Shown: in pieces, positions 45,773 to 56,617 of the stretch | How the letters are laid out: each line of letters starts with the position of its first letter | Numbering within the stretch: position 1 is the stretch's first letter | From: Corbicula japonica | Taxonomy: Eukaryota; Mollusca; Bivalvia; Venerida; Cyrenidae | Length of the DNA stretch: 64,000 nt | Direction of reading: 5' to 3' | Assembly: GCA_038501625.1 (NCBI GenBank) | Contig: JAZAYU010000034.1 | Location: 3,499,102 to 3,563,101 of the forward strand | Made by a program: the position numbers and the translations under genes | Notes under the pieces: model-generated | The model's input: the letters and a program-made list of their open reading frames with translations, nothing else | What the model was told of the DNA's origin: nothing | The model's database searches: none

Positions 45773-46525
45773 TAAAGGAATTGTATCCTTAGACTTCATA
45801 TCAAATTTGACCAGATATTGATGTGATGTGATGATGATGTGGGATTAAAAAACTAGGTCACTATTTCAGAGAATGAATAGTTCATAAAATATAAGCTGGT
45901 GTCTGTAATTGGTGTGTATTATTCTGAAGTCCCATAATATTATGTTGTATGATGAAGTTAAGCATGCTGTTGCATTATTAATTATAAATAGTGACGAGAC
46001 AGGCCTTGATTGATGAAATGCTGCATACAACGTGCATAGATTTAATGCAATATGCAGTTAATCACTGGCTGACAGGATTATGTATAGTGTTTATTCTTTG
46101 CAGTTGTTGATATTGTGCAACAGATGCACTTGTTTATTTTATCGGTCACTGACAGCTCGTGCATTTGCATGTATATTTTTGGCAGACATTTTGCTTAATA
46201 ATGTTTCCTCAGACAACAAATGTCTATAATATGTTGGTGTTTATTAATTAATGTTTACTAAATTAAATTAGACTTGCTCTGCACAGCTGTGCTACCAATT
46301 TAATTTGTAAATAACATTATAAACACTTAAATTCTGATTTATAGAAATAAATTTACAACAAGCACAGAAGTTATGCAGTGCTATTGGACAAAGTTTATAT
46401 TTCAAGGACTAGAATTTGTTTTGTATATCTAGGTGTCTGATTTCTTGCAAGAGACATAAGAGGACATAATCCTTGCATTGTCTAATTGGCTGTCACTGTG
46501 TTGCATTTATTTTCTCAGGCAAGGG

Positions 46526-46672
46526 CCCAAGATCATAAAACTAAGTTTTGAGATCAGTCTCAAATCTCAAGGATCTGATTGGCTGAAATGGCGACTTGTC
46601 GCCATTTCAGCCAATCAGATGCTTGAGATTTGAGACTGATCTCCAGATTTAGTTTTATGATCTCTGGCACAG
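46526..46672. mobile_element. MITE-A complete copy, ATC subfamily
   Basis: CCCAAGATCATAAAACTAAG to ATGATCTCTGGCAC. Immediately followed by a GTT-type copy. Confidence 0.8.
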
Positions 46673-46673
46673 G

Positions 46674-46820
46674 TCCCAAGGTAATAAAACTGAGTATGGA
46701 AACCAGTCACAAATCTCAAACATCTGATTGACTGAAATGGCAACCAGTCGCCATTTCAGCCAATCAGATGCTTGAGATTTTAGACTGGTTTCCAATCTTA
46801 GTTTTATAACCTTCAGCCCA
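46674..46820. mobile_element. MITE-A complete copy, GTT subfamily
   Basis: GTCCCAAGGTAATAAAACTG to TATAACCTTCAGCCC. Tandem neighbour of the previous copy but from the other subfamily. Confidence 0.8.
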
Positions 46821-47754
46821 GATATGTATGTAGCTATATTAACCTTGTATCAAGAAGTATGTCATCAATGGTGGCATTAGCAAGCCCATGTGGGTTGTAG
46901 GTTAGATCCCCAAGCCAGGTAGCCCACAACTAAAGGCACAGGGATAGGAAGTGCACTATTCATAAGCAGATCCTAAGGCCATCTAGCCCATGAGGTAGAG
47001 ATAGCTATGTTTAGTCCATGACTCTTGGACAGAATCACAAAGCTGCTCGCCCAGGAGCTAGACATTAACCTAACCACTCTTTGGATCATTGGTAGATCAC
47101 AAAAGCAGATAATTAAATAGCCAGAGATTAACTTTTTGTAGTCCGTGGCTAAAGGATTCAATCACAGTCAGCAAGCCCATGGGTAAGACATTAGCCGGTC
47201 AAGGGATCATAGGTTTGATCTCCAAGCCAGCTTATCCACAAGCTACGATAAGCCTTTACAACGATGATGGGTTAGATCCCAAACCTAAAATTGTCCATGA
47301 GGTAGAGGTTAGTTATGAATCATCAGTTTGATCCCCATTCCACACACCTCTTTTTGAGCGGATCTTTATTTTGTTTACAATGATGTACATGAATTTTATA
47401 ATGGCCTAATATCAGAACAACCCAACATCAAATTGTAGCAAAAAGGACATTGCATGTGCTCTGAGGAAATGTTGACAATATGGAGAACAGCTAATAATCA
47501 TCTCCAGTCTAGACAGCAGATAATTGATGCCAGTTCCTATTAGAGCCTTGTTTCATTGTGTGCTCTTAATAGCAGTCACTTGAGGCTGTGTTAACTTGAA
47601 GGACTGCTTTATTTAAAATGTGTCTACATTTCAACAATCCAGTTTGATAGTGATCACACTAATGTTCACACTAGTCTGTTAAAACAATGGCTACCGGTAT
47701 TGAACTATTGCCTGTGCACTAACCATTAACGACTGAAACCCTATCATTTCACTT

Positions 47755-48065
47755 GCAAGTCTGTGCATGAGCCATTAGCAGGTTAGACCCCAGAATACGA
47801 CTTGCAGGTCCATGCATGAGCCATTAGTGCTAAGACCCCAAAATGCAGCTTGCACGTCTATGCATGAGCGATAAGCAGCAGACCCCAGAAATGAACCTGT
47901 AGGGTCTATGCTTGGGCCATGAGCTGCTTAGACCCCAGAATACAACTTGCAGGTCTAAGCACAAGCCATTTATGGCTTAAACCCCAGAATACAACTTGCA
48001 GGTCTATGCATGAGCCTTTAACAACTGGAACCCAGAAAACAAATTGCAGGTCTATGCATGAGCCA
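47755..48065. repeat. Minisatellite of about 42-60 bp
   Basis: Six imperfect units containing CTTGCAGGTCTATGCATGAG and the CCATTAGCAGCTTAGACCCC block. Unit length varies. Confidence 0.75.
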
Positions 48066-48426
48066 AGTAACATAATTATGTAACCTAGAAGTATACAAAG
48101 CTCATAATTATCTTTTGGGATCACATAAGAAACAAAATGCTTATACTGTTTTTTTACAGGCCATGCTTGCATAAGTTTTCTATAAAGCAGGTTCCCTTAT
48201 CTGCAAACCTCTTAGGAAATTTGCACTTTATTAGTAAAAAATTGTTTATATATGGATGTCAACTGACACAATATGCAATGAATCATCGTTTTTATTCAAT
48301 TTGTGTGTCTGGTTGCCAGGAAAATCAATCTTGTACTGATCTATCCTTAACTCCCTGTCTGAGGAGGACAAGAATTTTCTCTTGGAAAGGAAATATGTTT
48401 TTGGTTAGGTTTTGGTTTAGTAATGA

Positions 48427-48738
48427 TGTTAACCCTTTCCTTCATATGCATACATTTTTCGCATGTGAGACCACTTAAGATCCGGATCAGCGTGAAATCC
48501 AGCACTATTTGCTTTTTGATAAAAAATAACCAAATAAATAAAAAAGCGAACAGTGCTGTTCCTGATCAGATGGATCAGATGTGTCATGTACAGTTTGATC
48601 TGTATCTACTGTGTTTGCTTCCTGGACAACAATGATAAACTGAATATAAAAGCAAACAATTCCGATATGCAGCTGATCTGGATCTACACTGGTCATCTAT
48701 GGGATTTCAGCAATATGCCATCCAGTACAAGGTTAATG
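48427..48738. mobile_element. MITE-B long composite copy
   Basis: GTTAACCCTTTCCTTCATAT, two half-hairpins, an extra ~80 bp (GGACAACAATGATAAACTGA...) and a degraded right end. Confidence 0.6.
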
Positions 48739-48911
48739 GATCATCATATAAGCATCGAGGACCAATAGCTTACACACTAAAAAAAAATTACTTCAGAATG
48801 AACAGGTCAGAAGAGGTCGAGCATTTTTTTTACGTTCTGGTGTAATTTTGAAGCTTTAAGGACAGAAACACCATCCAACAAAGAATAACACTGCTGCGAA
48901 CTACGCTGCTG

Positions 48912-48972
48912 AGTTCATTAGATTTGCCTGAGGCATTTAATTTCATTAGATTTGCCTGAGGCATTTAATTTT
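48912..48972. repeat. Local direct duplication
   Basis: TTCATTAGATTTGCCTGAGG plus CATTTAATTT is present twice head to tail. Confidence 0.85.
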
Positions 48973-49692
48973 GTGAATGAAGTCCTGTGGCTCGCGAAGT
49001 AGTGCAGATATAAAGGTCCATAAATTCTTCAGAAAGTCATTGTATTTGAAAGCTACAAAACCCTATTTTCAGTTAAGAACATATACGGACTATCGTACAG
49101 GTATGTCACGTGTTGACCTTGTTTAACGAACACACTCATCACTGTCAAGTAATGTGCGTGCATTAACTGTACGGCACATTTACCTTAAAAACTGATTATT
49201 TCTGCTATTTGCTGATCAACTGCTGAACATGGTTATTTTCTAGCGGTTATCTAATGAGAATATGATCTTTAACTACATATTTTTAATGGCCGATCACATT
49301 GGTCGGCTTAACACACTTTGTTTTCTGTTTCCGGAGTCTACGTACATTTCAGTCTGCTGTTTCCGAAGATTTCTGAGAGGCAGTTCTCTAGGATAGCTAC
49401 AAACGCCAGGTCTTTCAACACTTTCAGTGCTTTGATTTTGTACTGTTCAGTTAGTTGTCTGATAGATGGTATGAATAGTCTGTTGGTATGGATAGTATTT
49501 GCAATACAGACTCATTAAACATCTTATCGGGACAAAAGTGACACCTGTACCAATGTTCACCAGTGTTTATGCTGACAGTTTCTTGCATGCCTTATTTCCA
49601 TTGAATTTCAATACATCAAAGGTCTCTCTGGAACCAATATACCAATGAGTCACTGTAATCATTTTAGGAGGTTTTGCATGTTTAGCATTTAA

Positions 49693-49797
49693 GACCTGGG
49701 CTGAAGGTTATAAAACTGAGATTGGAAACCAGTCTCAAATCTCAAGCATCTGATTGGCTGAAATGGTTTCCATTCTCAGTTTTATAACCTTGGGACC
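49693..49797. mobile_element. MITE-A copy with central deletion
   Basis: GGGCTGAAGGTTATAAAACT to AACCTTGGGACC. One CCAAT arm only. Confidence 0.75.
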
Positions 49798-49991
49798 TGA
49801 TATTTAGATGATGACATGTTTTGCTTTTGTCTTTGATGCAGAGTCATGGGGCAGACAGTTTGTCTTTGATGCAGATATTCAGAAGCTTATGAGAAAAGGT
49901 CAGAAAATGCCATAAAATTTCAACTATTGTTTGTTTTGTGATGTTTGGAATTCAGTAGAATAATGATCTAGTTTGAAAATGTGGTGTCATG

Positions 49992-50232
49992 TTTAACCCT
50001 TTCCTGTACAGACTCACCTTAATTTCTTGGGCGAACAGTTTAGATCCAGATCAGCCGGCACGTCCGTGCCGTCTGATCAGGATCTAAACTGTTCGCTTCT
50101 TGATTCATTAGGTTATTTCTGATCAAAATGCGACCAGTGCAGATCCTGATCAGACGGCACGGATGTTCCAGCTGATCTGGATCTACACTGGTCGCACATG
50201 CGTAAAAATGCGTATCTATACAGGAAAGGGTT
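49992..50232. mobile_element. MITE-B, complete copy (reference copy)
   Basis: TTAACCCTTTCCTGTACAGA at the left and CTATACAGGAAAGGGTTA at the right are inverted ends. Many copies end in TTAA on both sides, so TTAA target duplication with CCCTTT ends fits piggyBac-type MITEs. Inside there are two further hairpins: GATCCAGATCAGCCGGCACG pairs with the following GTGCCGTCTGATCAGGATC, and the second half mirrors this. The whole can fold as a cruciform with two side hairpins and is very rich in GATC. Confidence 0.8.
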
Positions 50233-50399
50233 ATAGCCATGAATTTTCTTGCCACATAAAAGGCGCACACAGCAAGATTCTCTTATAAGCCAAGGCTCAC
50301 TGTAGCACCTTTGCATTTCTCAGTAGTACCAAGGCCTTGCAGAATATCCCAAAGGCCATTATGGGCCAAAGTCTCATTCAAAGTCTCCTAACTTGTGCT

Positions 50400-50615
50400 T
50401 GATAGCCACAATATCTGGCTCTAGCACATCTGTTCTGTCTGATCTGGATCTACACAGGTCCCATCTTATTTAGAAATAACCTAATATATCAAAAGCACAG
50501 TCTAGATCCTGATCAGATGGCACCCGTGTGCCAGATGATCTGGCTCCTGTGTGCCAGATGTGTCTGTCTCTACAATGTTTGCCAATGGGACAAGGGGGTA
50601 TCCATGAGTAAAGGG
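50400..50615. mobile_element. MITE-B diverged copy
   Basis: Left terminal sequence lost. Ends ATCCATGAGTAAAGGGTAAA. Confidence 0.55.
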
Positions 50616-51044
50616 TAAAGGCTATACAGGGTCATTGACCATGGTAGATATTGTGGTATTCTACAGAAGAGTAATGCACCTGTTCTGTGATTAAATGGAT
50701 ATTTACCAGACAAAGGCTTGCCTGATCATGTAAGGAAATACTGTTTGCAACATTCCTTTTAAGTGAGTGGTTTGTTTTGTCTAGACCTGTATTATACATG
50801 GGATTTGTTTCACAAATAATCAATCTTGCTGTTCTAAGTTTACAGGAAAGACTTGAATTTGTTGTTCGCAAATAATGTTGTTTGTCTGTGAACAGCACGC
50901 CACTACCTTCTTGTTGTTGTTGTTGTTCTTGTTAATTTCCAGTTCCTTCCAATTCTGAGCAGAAGAAATTCAAAAACATGCTTGACCATTGAATAAGCTT
51001 GGAAGATATGTTCATATAATGCCTGTTATATGCAAAAAAAGGAA

Positions 51045-51075
51045 AAGTGGGGTTGGGGGTGGGGGGGAGGGGCGG
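51045..51075. repeat. G-rich tract
   Basis: GGGGTTGGGGGTGGGGGGGA followed by GGGGCGG; four G runs could form a quadruplex on the plus strand. Confidence 0.6.
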
Positions 51076-51885
51076 AATTTGGAATTTAATATCTATCTAA
51101 ATGACATTTTGATGATGCAAAAATCATGAAAAGAAAAACCTATATAATGAAGTTATAAAATTCGAAGAACAAAAAATTCTGAAGAAGAGAAATTCATTTA
51201 CTTTTGTGTTGAACTTGAAGGAAAATTAAATATCAGTTGAAACATGACATCATATGAGTTCTAAAAGCATGTGATTATGGTTGTACAAGGAACTGCAAAA
51301 AATCCCACACTTTAGTGGCACAGTAAAACCTCTGTATAAAGACCACCCAGGAACTGGCCAAAAGTGGCCTAACTATTGCGGTGATCTTTGTTAAGGCTAT
51401 AAACAAGTGCAAAAGGACATTGAAATAGCTGTCGTATTATCAAGGGTTGTCCTTGTAAGGGGTTTTACTGTATTTTATACTGATTTGGGTGACTTCATGC
51501 AAGAGACCCATCAGCATTGAATTGGTAACTGAAATTTCTGCTAACCATTTGTGAAGAGATTCTAACTACCACCTGTGCTTTTTTGTTTTATGAGGCCAGT
51601 CTGTTTCTTTAAACAACACAATATAATTATATAAACGCAGATAAATTATATTTATACCATCATTGTTCATCATTTATCAACTATATAATGCTTTTTTTAC
51701 ATTGCTATTCATGTATACATTAGTTGTTGGACCAGGTTATTTAATAAGTAACATATTGCCCTGTTCTATATATTATTATCAATTCTTGAGGGAATAAAAC
51801 AGTTACTGTCTACCAGTGTCTTTAATGTCAAAGCAACAGTTTGTTTTCAGAGGTGTCAATACATCTTATCAGGTAGTTTATTAAC

Positions 51886-51975
51886 TCTCTTGGTGGCTCT
51901 GCATATTAATACAAATAGGGTTCAGTTTCTTGTTTCCTCCTTTCATTAATACAAATAGGGTTCAGTTTCTTGTGT
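51886..51975. repeat. Local direct duplication
   Basis: ATTAATACAAATAGGGTTCA plus GTTTCTTGT occurs twice, about 48 bp apart. Confidence 0.8.
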
Positions 51976-51977
51976 CC

Positions 51978-52030
51978 CCTTTCGAAGAAAAGGCAATACA
52001 TGGGAATCACTGTCTGTCTGTTTTCCATAA
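51978..52030 (+). mobile_element. Fragment resembling a Helentron-like 5' head
   Basis: CCCCTTTCGAAGAAAAGGCA followed by ATACATGGGAATCACTGTCTG resembles the head of family a. It directly precedes the 53-bp minisatellite, and no tail is seen. Confidence 0.3.
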
Positions 52031-52044
52031 AATGACTGTTAAAG

Positions 52045-52352
52045 TAGGTCTTCAGCGGGCTACAGCCATTTGTTGACACTAAGTTCTTCTGTTACTGTAG
52101 GTCTTCAGCGGGCTACATCCATTTGTTGACACTAAGTTCTTCTGTTACTGTAGGTCTTCAGCGGGCTACAGCCATTTGTTTACACTAAGTTCTTCTGTTA
52201 CTGTAGGTCTTTAGAGGGCTACAGCCATTTGTTGACACTAATTTCTTCTGTTACTGTAGGTCTTCAGCAGGCTACAGCCATTTGTTGACACTAAGTTTTT
52301 CTGTTACTGTAGGTCTTCAGCGGGCTACAGCCATTTGTAGACACTTAGTTCT
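52045..52352. repeat. 53-bp minisatellite (6 units)
   Basis: TAGGTCTTCAGCGGGCTACA starts units at 52045, 52098, 52151, 52204, 52257 and 52310, with very few differences between them. Confidence 0.92.
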
Positions 52353-52767
52353 TATCTTCCGGTTCTGTAAATGCCTTTTACTAATATATGTCTGAGGTGT
52401 CAAATTTTATGATTCCACATATGAAAACAAATGTTGACTCTAACTTGGCCATTTCTTAGTACTATTGGATTTGACCAAAACTGAGCAAGAAAACATTGGT
52501 TAAAATGTTTATAATTGCTTTTCTCAAAAACATGGAAATAGTAGATTATAGCTCAATCAGGTAATGCAGATATGATATAATATTTCATTAGTGAATTCTG
52601 ACAGTAATTAAAGCAAGAGTACAAACAATTAAAATTTATAGATATTCCAGTAATGTTTTTGTAATAGAAGAAAAAAATTGTAACATGAATCACTAGTTAC
52701 ATCAAAATTCCATTTTCTAAAAAATATTATATATGGCCTTCTTTGGGACCATATATCTCGTGTTATT

Positions 52768-53893
52768 ATGTCTCCCCCCCCTCTGGGGGAGACATAGTGT
52801 TTTTGCCCTGTCCGTCTGTCACACTTTCGTTTCCGCTCAATAACTCGAGGACCCTTTGACCCAGAGCCTTCAAACTTCATAGGGTGATAGCCCTTATTGA
52901 GTAGAAGAACCCTAGTGATTTTGGGGTCAGTAGGTCAAAGGTCAAGGTCACAGTGACCCGAAGAGTGAAAACAGTTTCCGCTCAATAACTCAAGTACCTT
53001 TTGACCCAGAGCCTTCAAACTTCATAGGAAGACAGCCCTTATTGAGTAGAAGAACCCTATTGATTTTGGGGTCTGTAGGTCAAAGGTCAAGGTCACAGTG
53101 ACCCGAAGATTGAAAACCGTTTCCGCTCAATAATTTGAGTACCATTTGACCCAGAGCCTTCAAACTTCATAGGGTGATAGCCCTTATTGAGTAGAAGAAC
53201 CCTACTGATTTTGGGGTCAGTAGGTCAAAGGTCAAGGTCACAGGGACCAGAAGAGTGAAAACCGTTTCCGCTCAATAATTCGAGTACCTTTGACTCAGAG
53301 CCTTCAAACTTCATAGGATGTCAGCCCTTATTGATTAGAAGAACCCTCTTGATTTTGATGTCAGTAGGTCAAAGGTCAAGGTCACAGGGGCCCGAAGAGT
53401 GAAAACCGTTTCTGCTCCATAACTTGAGTACCCTTTGACCCAGGGACTTCAAACTAAATAGGTTGATAGCCATTATAGAGTAGAAGAACCCTATTGATTT
53501 TGGGGTCAGTAGGTCAAAGGTCAAGGTCACAGGGGCCTGAAGAGTGAAAACCATTTCCACTCTATAATAGGAGTTCTATTTTACCCAGACCATTCAAACT
53601 TCATACGATGGATGTCCTTATTGAGTAGAGGACTCCTATTGATTTTGGGGTCAGTAGATCAAAGGTCAAGGTCACAGGGGCCCCCGAAGAGTGAAAACCG
53701 TATCCGGTCAATTACTGGAGTACCGCTTGACCCAGAGCATTCAAACTAAATAGGGTAATAGCCCTTATTGAGTAGAAGAAGCCTATTTATTATGGGATCA
53801 GTAGGTCAAAGGTCAAGGTCACAGGGGTTTGTGTGCAGGGGGTGGGGGGCGGGGCAGGGGGGAGACATGCGTTTTTAACAAAAAACATCTAGT
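52768..53893 (+). mobile_element. Helentron/pearl-like element, family c
   Basis: The head ATGTCTCCCCCC forms a hairpin (CTCCCCCCCCTCTGGGGGAG). The tail GGGGGGAGACAT is a 12-bp inverted match, followed by GTTTTT-AACA-AAAAAC and ATCTAGT. The core is a 146-bp array. The head-to-tail layout is the same as in families a, b, d and e although the sequences differ. Confidence 0.65.
52829..53845 (+). repeat. 146-bp tandem core of element c (about 7 units)
   Basis: Starts marked by TTTCCGCTCAATAA fall at 52829, 52975, 53121 and about 53266, with three more divergent units. Each contains AGGTCAAAGGTCAAGGTCAC, the same 20-mer as in family a, set in otherwise unrelated sequence. Confidence 0.88.
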
Positions 53894-54196
53894 TGGCCGT
53901 TTCTATACTGATAAAGAAACGCAGGGTTCAGTCGAAGATGACCCATTTTGATTTCTGGGAGACATTGTTAAGCAATCCCGTTATGCAACATTCAATACAG
54001 TACATGTGCACTGTAACCTGGAGAGTTCTTTGACAGATTTTCATCGTTTTTGATCCTCATGTTCACAAGATTTTGCAAACAATGTCATCCTGTGTTATTT
54101 TATCCATCGAGTATGGTAAAATTATAACTGAAATGATATGTCATTTAAATACTTAAAAAATGTTATGGTTTGAAAATTTATATTAAGAGGTTATTT

Positions 54197-54320
54197 ACCG
54201 GTGTTCAAGGGCGGGGAGGTGATATCGGCCCGGAAGAGCAATATTTGCCCGAGAGCTTTAGCTCGAGGGCCTATGTTGCTCTGCCGGGCCGATATCACCT
54301 CCCGGCCCTTGAACACCGGT
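54197..54320. repeat. Near-perfect 124-bp palindrome
   Basis: The left arm ACCGGTGTTCAAGGGCGGGG with AGGTGATATCGGCCCGG pairs with CCGGGCCGATATCACCTCCC and GGCCCTTGAACACCGGT. The centre is another hairpin (CCCGAG...CTCGAGGG). It is far more GC-rich than its surroundings, so it is probably a foldback MITE or a terminal hairpin of a larger element. Confidence 0.7.
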
Positions 54321-54877
54321 TTATAATCTTTTTATTACATGTGCCGGGGAGATATCAAAGTCTGTCATTTTAATGCTCTTTAATTCAAAAATTAACTGAG
54401 CACTTGTCTATTCGTTAATTAACTACGTCACGATGAATGCTTTCGCTACTACGTCATTTAGAGTTTTGTGACGTAATTAAAGATTGTTTACATTTTCAAA
54501 CTGTAACAGAGGAAGTTGCTGTCAGTTGATTTTTTAGTTTTATTTGGGTTTAAGTGATTATGTCTTCGAACAATTTGATAAAATTGTACTGGATATGAGA
54601 TTGAGAAAATTTGAGTTCTTGAAGTATTTTACAGCGGTATGGGTATGTAAAGGCTGTTATTTGTGAGTGTTTCATTCTCATAACGCTGCTGGGAGCTTCA
54701 ATTCAACAAAATTACAATGAAGCATGTCTTGTTTTAAAGAATTATAGGCCTAAAGCCTAAAGAAAATATGAAGGAACATGATTCTGGAAATACAGTGCTT
54801 TTTGTTCTTAACCCGTTACCGATGTCATGCAGTGATTGTTACGTATATCAGGGCTATCCGATCAACGTTTTTGCGTT

Positions 54878-54990
54878 GTCCCGGTTAGCTCAGTTGGTTA
54901 CGTCGCAGGAATTGCATGGCTAGGCGCTGTCGCCGTGACGGTGCGGGTTCGCTCCCAGCTAGAGACACTGTCATTTGGTTGTCCCTAGGT
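54878..54990 (+). mobile_element. tRNA-like sequence with pol III A and B boxes (possible SINE head)
   Basis: TAGCTCAGTTGG (54886-54897) fits an A box and GGGTTCGCTCC (54945-54955) fits a B box, at tRNA spacing. The acceptor and T stems do not pair as in a functional tRNA. A tRNA-derived SINE head or a tRNA pseudogene is therefore more likely than a tRNA gene. Confidence 0.45.
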
Positions 54991-55194
54991 AAGTACAATT
55001 TCTCCATGTTTCTCTTGTCATTTTGTCGCTCTTAGAAATATGTCTCATGTAAGCATGCAAGTTCTTTTTTAAATATGTTACTTTTTGCATCTAGCTTCAA
55101 AAGACTTGAACGGGACTCGATCGATTCAATCGTCGCCATCTTGAAATGTAAAAGTTCAATTCTGTATCAATGGTTACCACGTGCAAAAATTCGT

Positions 55195-55262
55195 GATACA
55201 GGATTTCTGCCCGCGATATCAGGTTTTCGGCCCACGATATCAGGTTTTCGGCCCGCCCTTTA
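55195..55262. repeat. Short tandem repeat, GATATCAGGTTTTCGGCCC
   Basis: About three units of 22-23 bp. The GATATC/CGGCCC words echo the palindrome 0.9 kb upstream, so both may belong to one larger element. Confidence 0.5.
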
Positions 55263-55732
55263 TCATGCAAAGTACCCGGGCATTTTGGTCATTATTTGTT
55301 ACTATTTATAGTAACACATGTAATAACTGTATTTATTGAGTATCGCAAGATTTATCTAACTTCTTGTAAACAGGATTGTAGGTGAAATGTTTTCATAGAA
55401 ATGCTGAAAGAATTCCTGAAACCTGCCAGTTATTGAATGCTTTAGCCATTATTTCAATTAAATATGAGAAAAAAGGGAGAAGGAATGTTGGAGTTTTCTG
55501 ACACTAATAAAGCTGACTGACTGACTGACAAAGTCATTTATAACTTGGCTTCATGTACTGCATTTATGATAACTGTCTATTAGCACAGTTTTATTCAGAT
55601 GTTGTAAAACTGGTAATTAATACACCATCATCAGGTCTCTACCATGTCAAAGTGGGTGCAAGTCTGTCAGAATATTTAGCTGAATTATTTTGACAACTTG
55701 TATTATTTCCTTAGATTAAATGGATTTTTCAG

Positions 55733-55925
55733 TGTAAATATCATCTTAATGTTAATGGTCCCATGCATGATCTACACTGTTCGCTTCTCGATCATTAATA
55801 ACCTATTAAATCTAAAAGCTAGATCTTAAATGAGGCCCTGATAAGATGGCATAAATGTTCTGGCTGATCTGGATCTAACATATTTGCCATGGGATAACAG
55901 CCATATCCCATGGAGTAAAGGGTTA
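55733..55925. mobile_element. MITE-B diverged copy
   Basis: ATGATCTACACTGTTCGCTT to CCCATGGAGTAAAGGGTTAA. Confidence 0.55.
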
Positions 55926-56044
55926 ACATTTAAAATAGTAAATTTAAATCAGAATATTAACCTAACTGAACTATATCAAGCATAAATTAATTATAAGTTA
56001 TGTAACAGTAGAGTGTTTGTTTGTTATGTTACATGAGCATATGT

Positions 56045-56206
56045 AACTCCATGGGATATGGCTGTTCACTTAAGTTTATTAAATTATTTCTGACCAAGAT
56101 GAAATCAGTGCAGATCCTGTTCGGATGGCACAAATGTGTAAGCTGAAATGGATCAACATTGGTTGCTCACACATTAAAATACATATAAATGGAGTAAAGG
56201 TTTAAC
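56045..56206. mobile_element. MITE-B diverged copy near the TM exon
   Basis: ACTCCATGGGATATGGCTG to ATAAATGGAGTAAAGGTTTAA. The central hairpin pair is missing. Confidence 0.55.
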
Positions 56207-56617
56207 TGTAAATCAGAAATAATTTATAAAAAATGTGCCTTCTTTTCAAATGTCAAAAATTTTGCATTTATATTTGATTTGATATATATTCATGTCAAAC
56301 ATTAAGGTCAATATTTTTATGGTTATAATGTCTAAATAAAGGATGGAGTGGGAGGCTTTAGTCCCCATTATGTCAAGTTGCTGAAAACAGTATTTTGTTA
56401 GTCATGATACTTTGTTTCAATGTTCTGTTGTCTATAGTCATGATACTTGTTTCAAGGTTCTGTATAGACAACTTTATTGTCACCCAGGCAAAAACCATTG
56501 GAACATAACAGTTTAGCACATCTTGTGACAATATCACAAACATGTTTTTTCTGCTGTTAAGTGACTGAAAATGTGCTAATATTAGTGGTTTATATAATGG
56601 TTCTTTTCTCATTGCAG

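Larger units (their letters stand above)
39460..56617 (+). other. Intron 2 of the CUB-LDLa-TM gene (about 17 kb)
   Basis: Starts with GTAAGT and ends with a strong polypyrimidine tract and GCAG. It contains two Helentron-like elements, many MITEs, several minisatellites, a large palindrome and a tRNA-like sequence. Stretches over 300 bases where I see nothing are 39850-40320, 43360-43705, 43845-44245, 44740-45150, 45280-45565, 45870-46520, 48070-48425, 48970-49690, 50620-51890, 52355-52765, 53895-54190, 54330-54870, 54995-55190, 55265-55730 and 56210-56600. Phase-1 splicing across it is consistent with the LDLa and TM exons being neighbours in the mRNA. Confidence 0.6.

Noticed and set aside
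54880..54965. Functional tRNA gene
   Set aside because: A and B boxes are present, but acceptor and T stems do not pair properly and no clear anticodon arm could be drawn.
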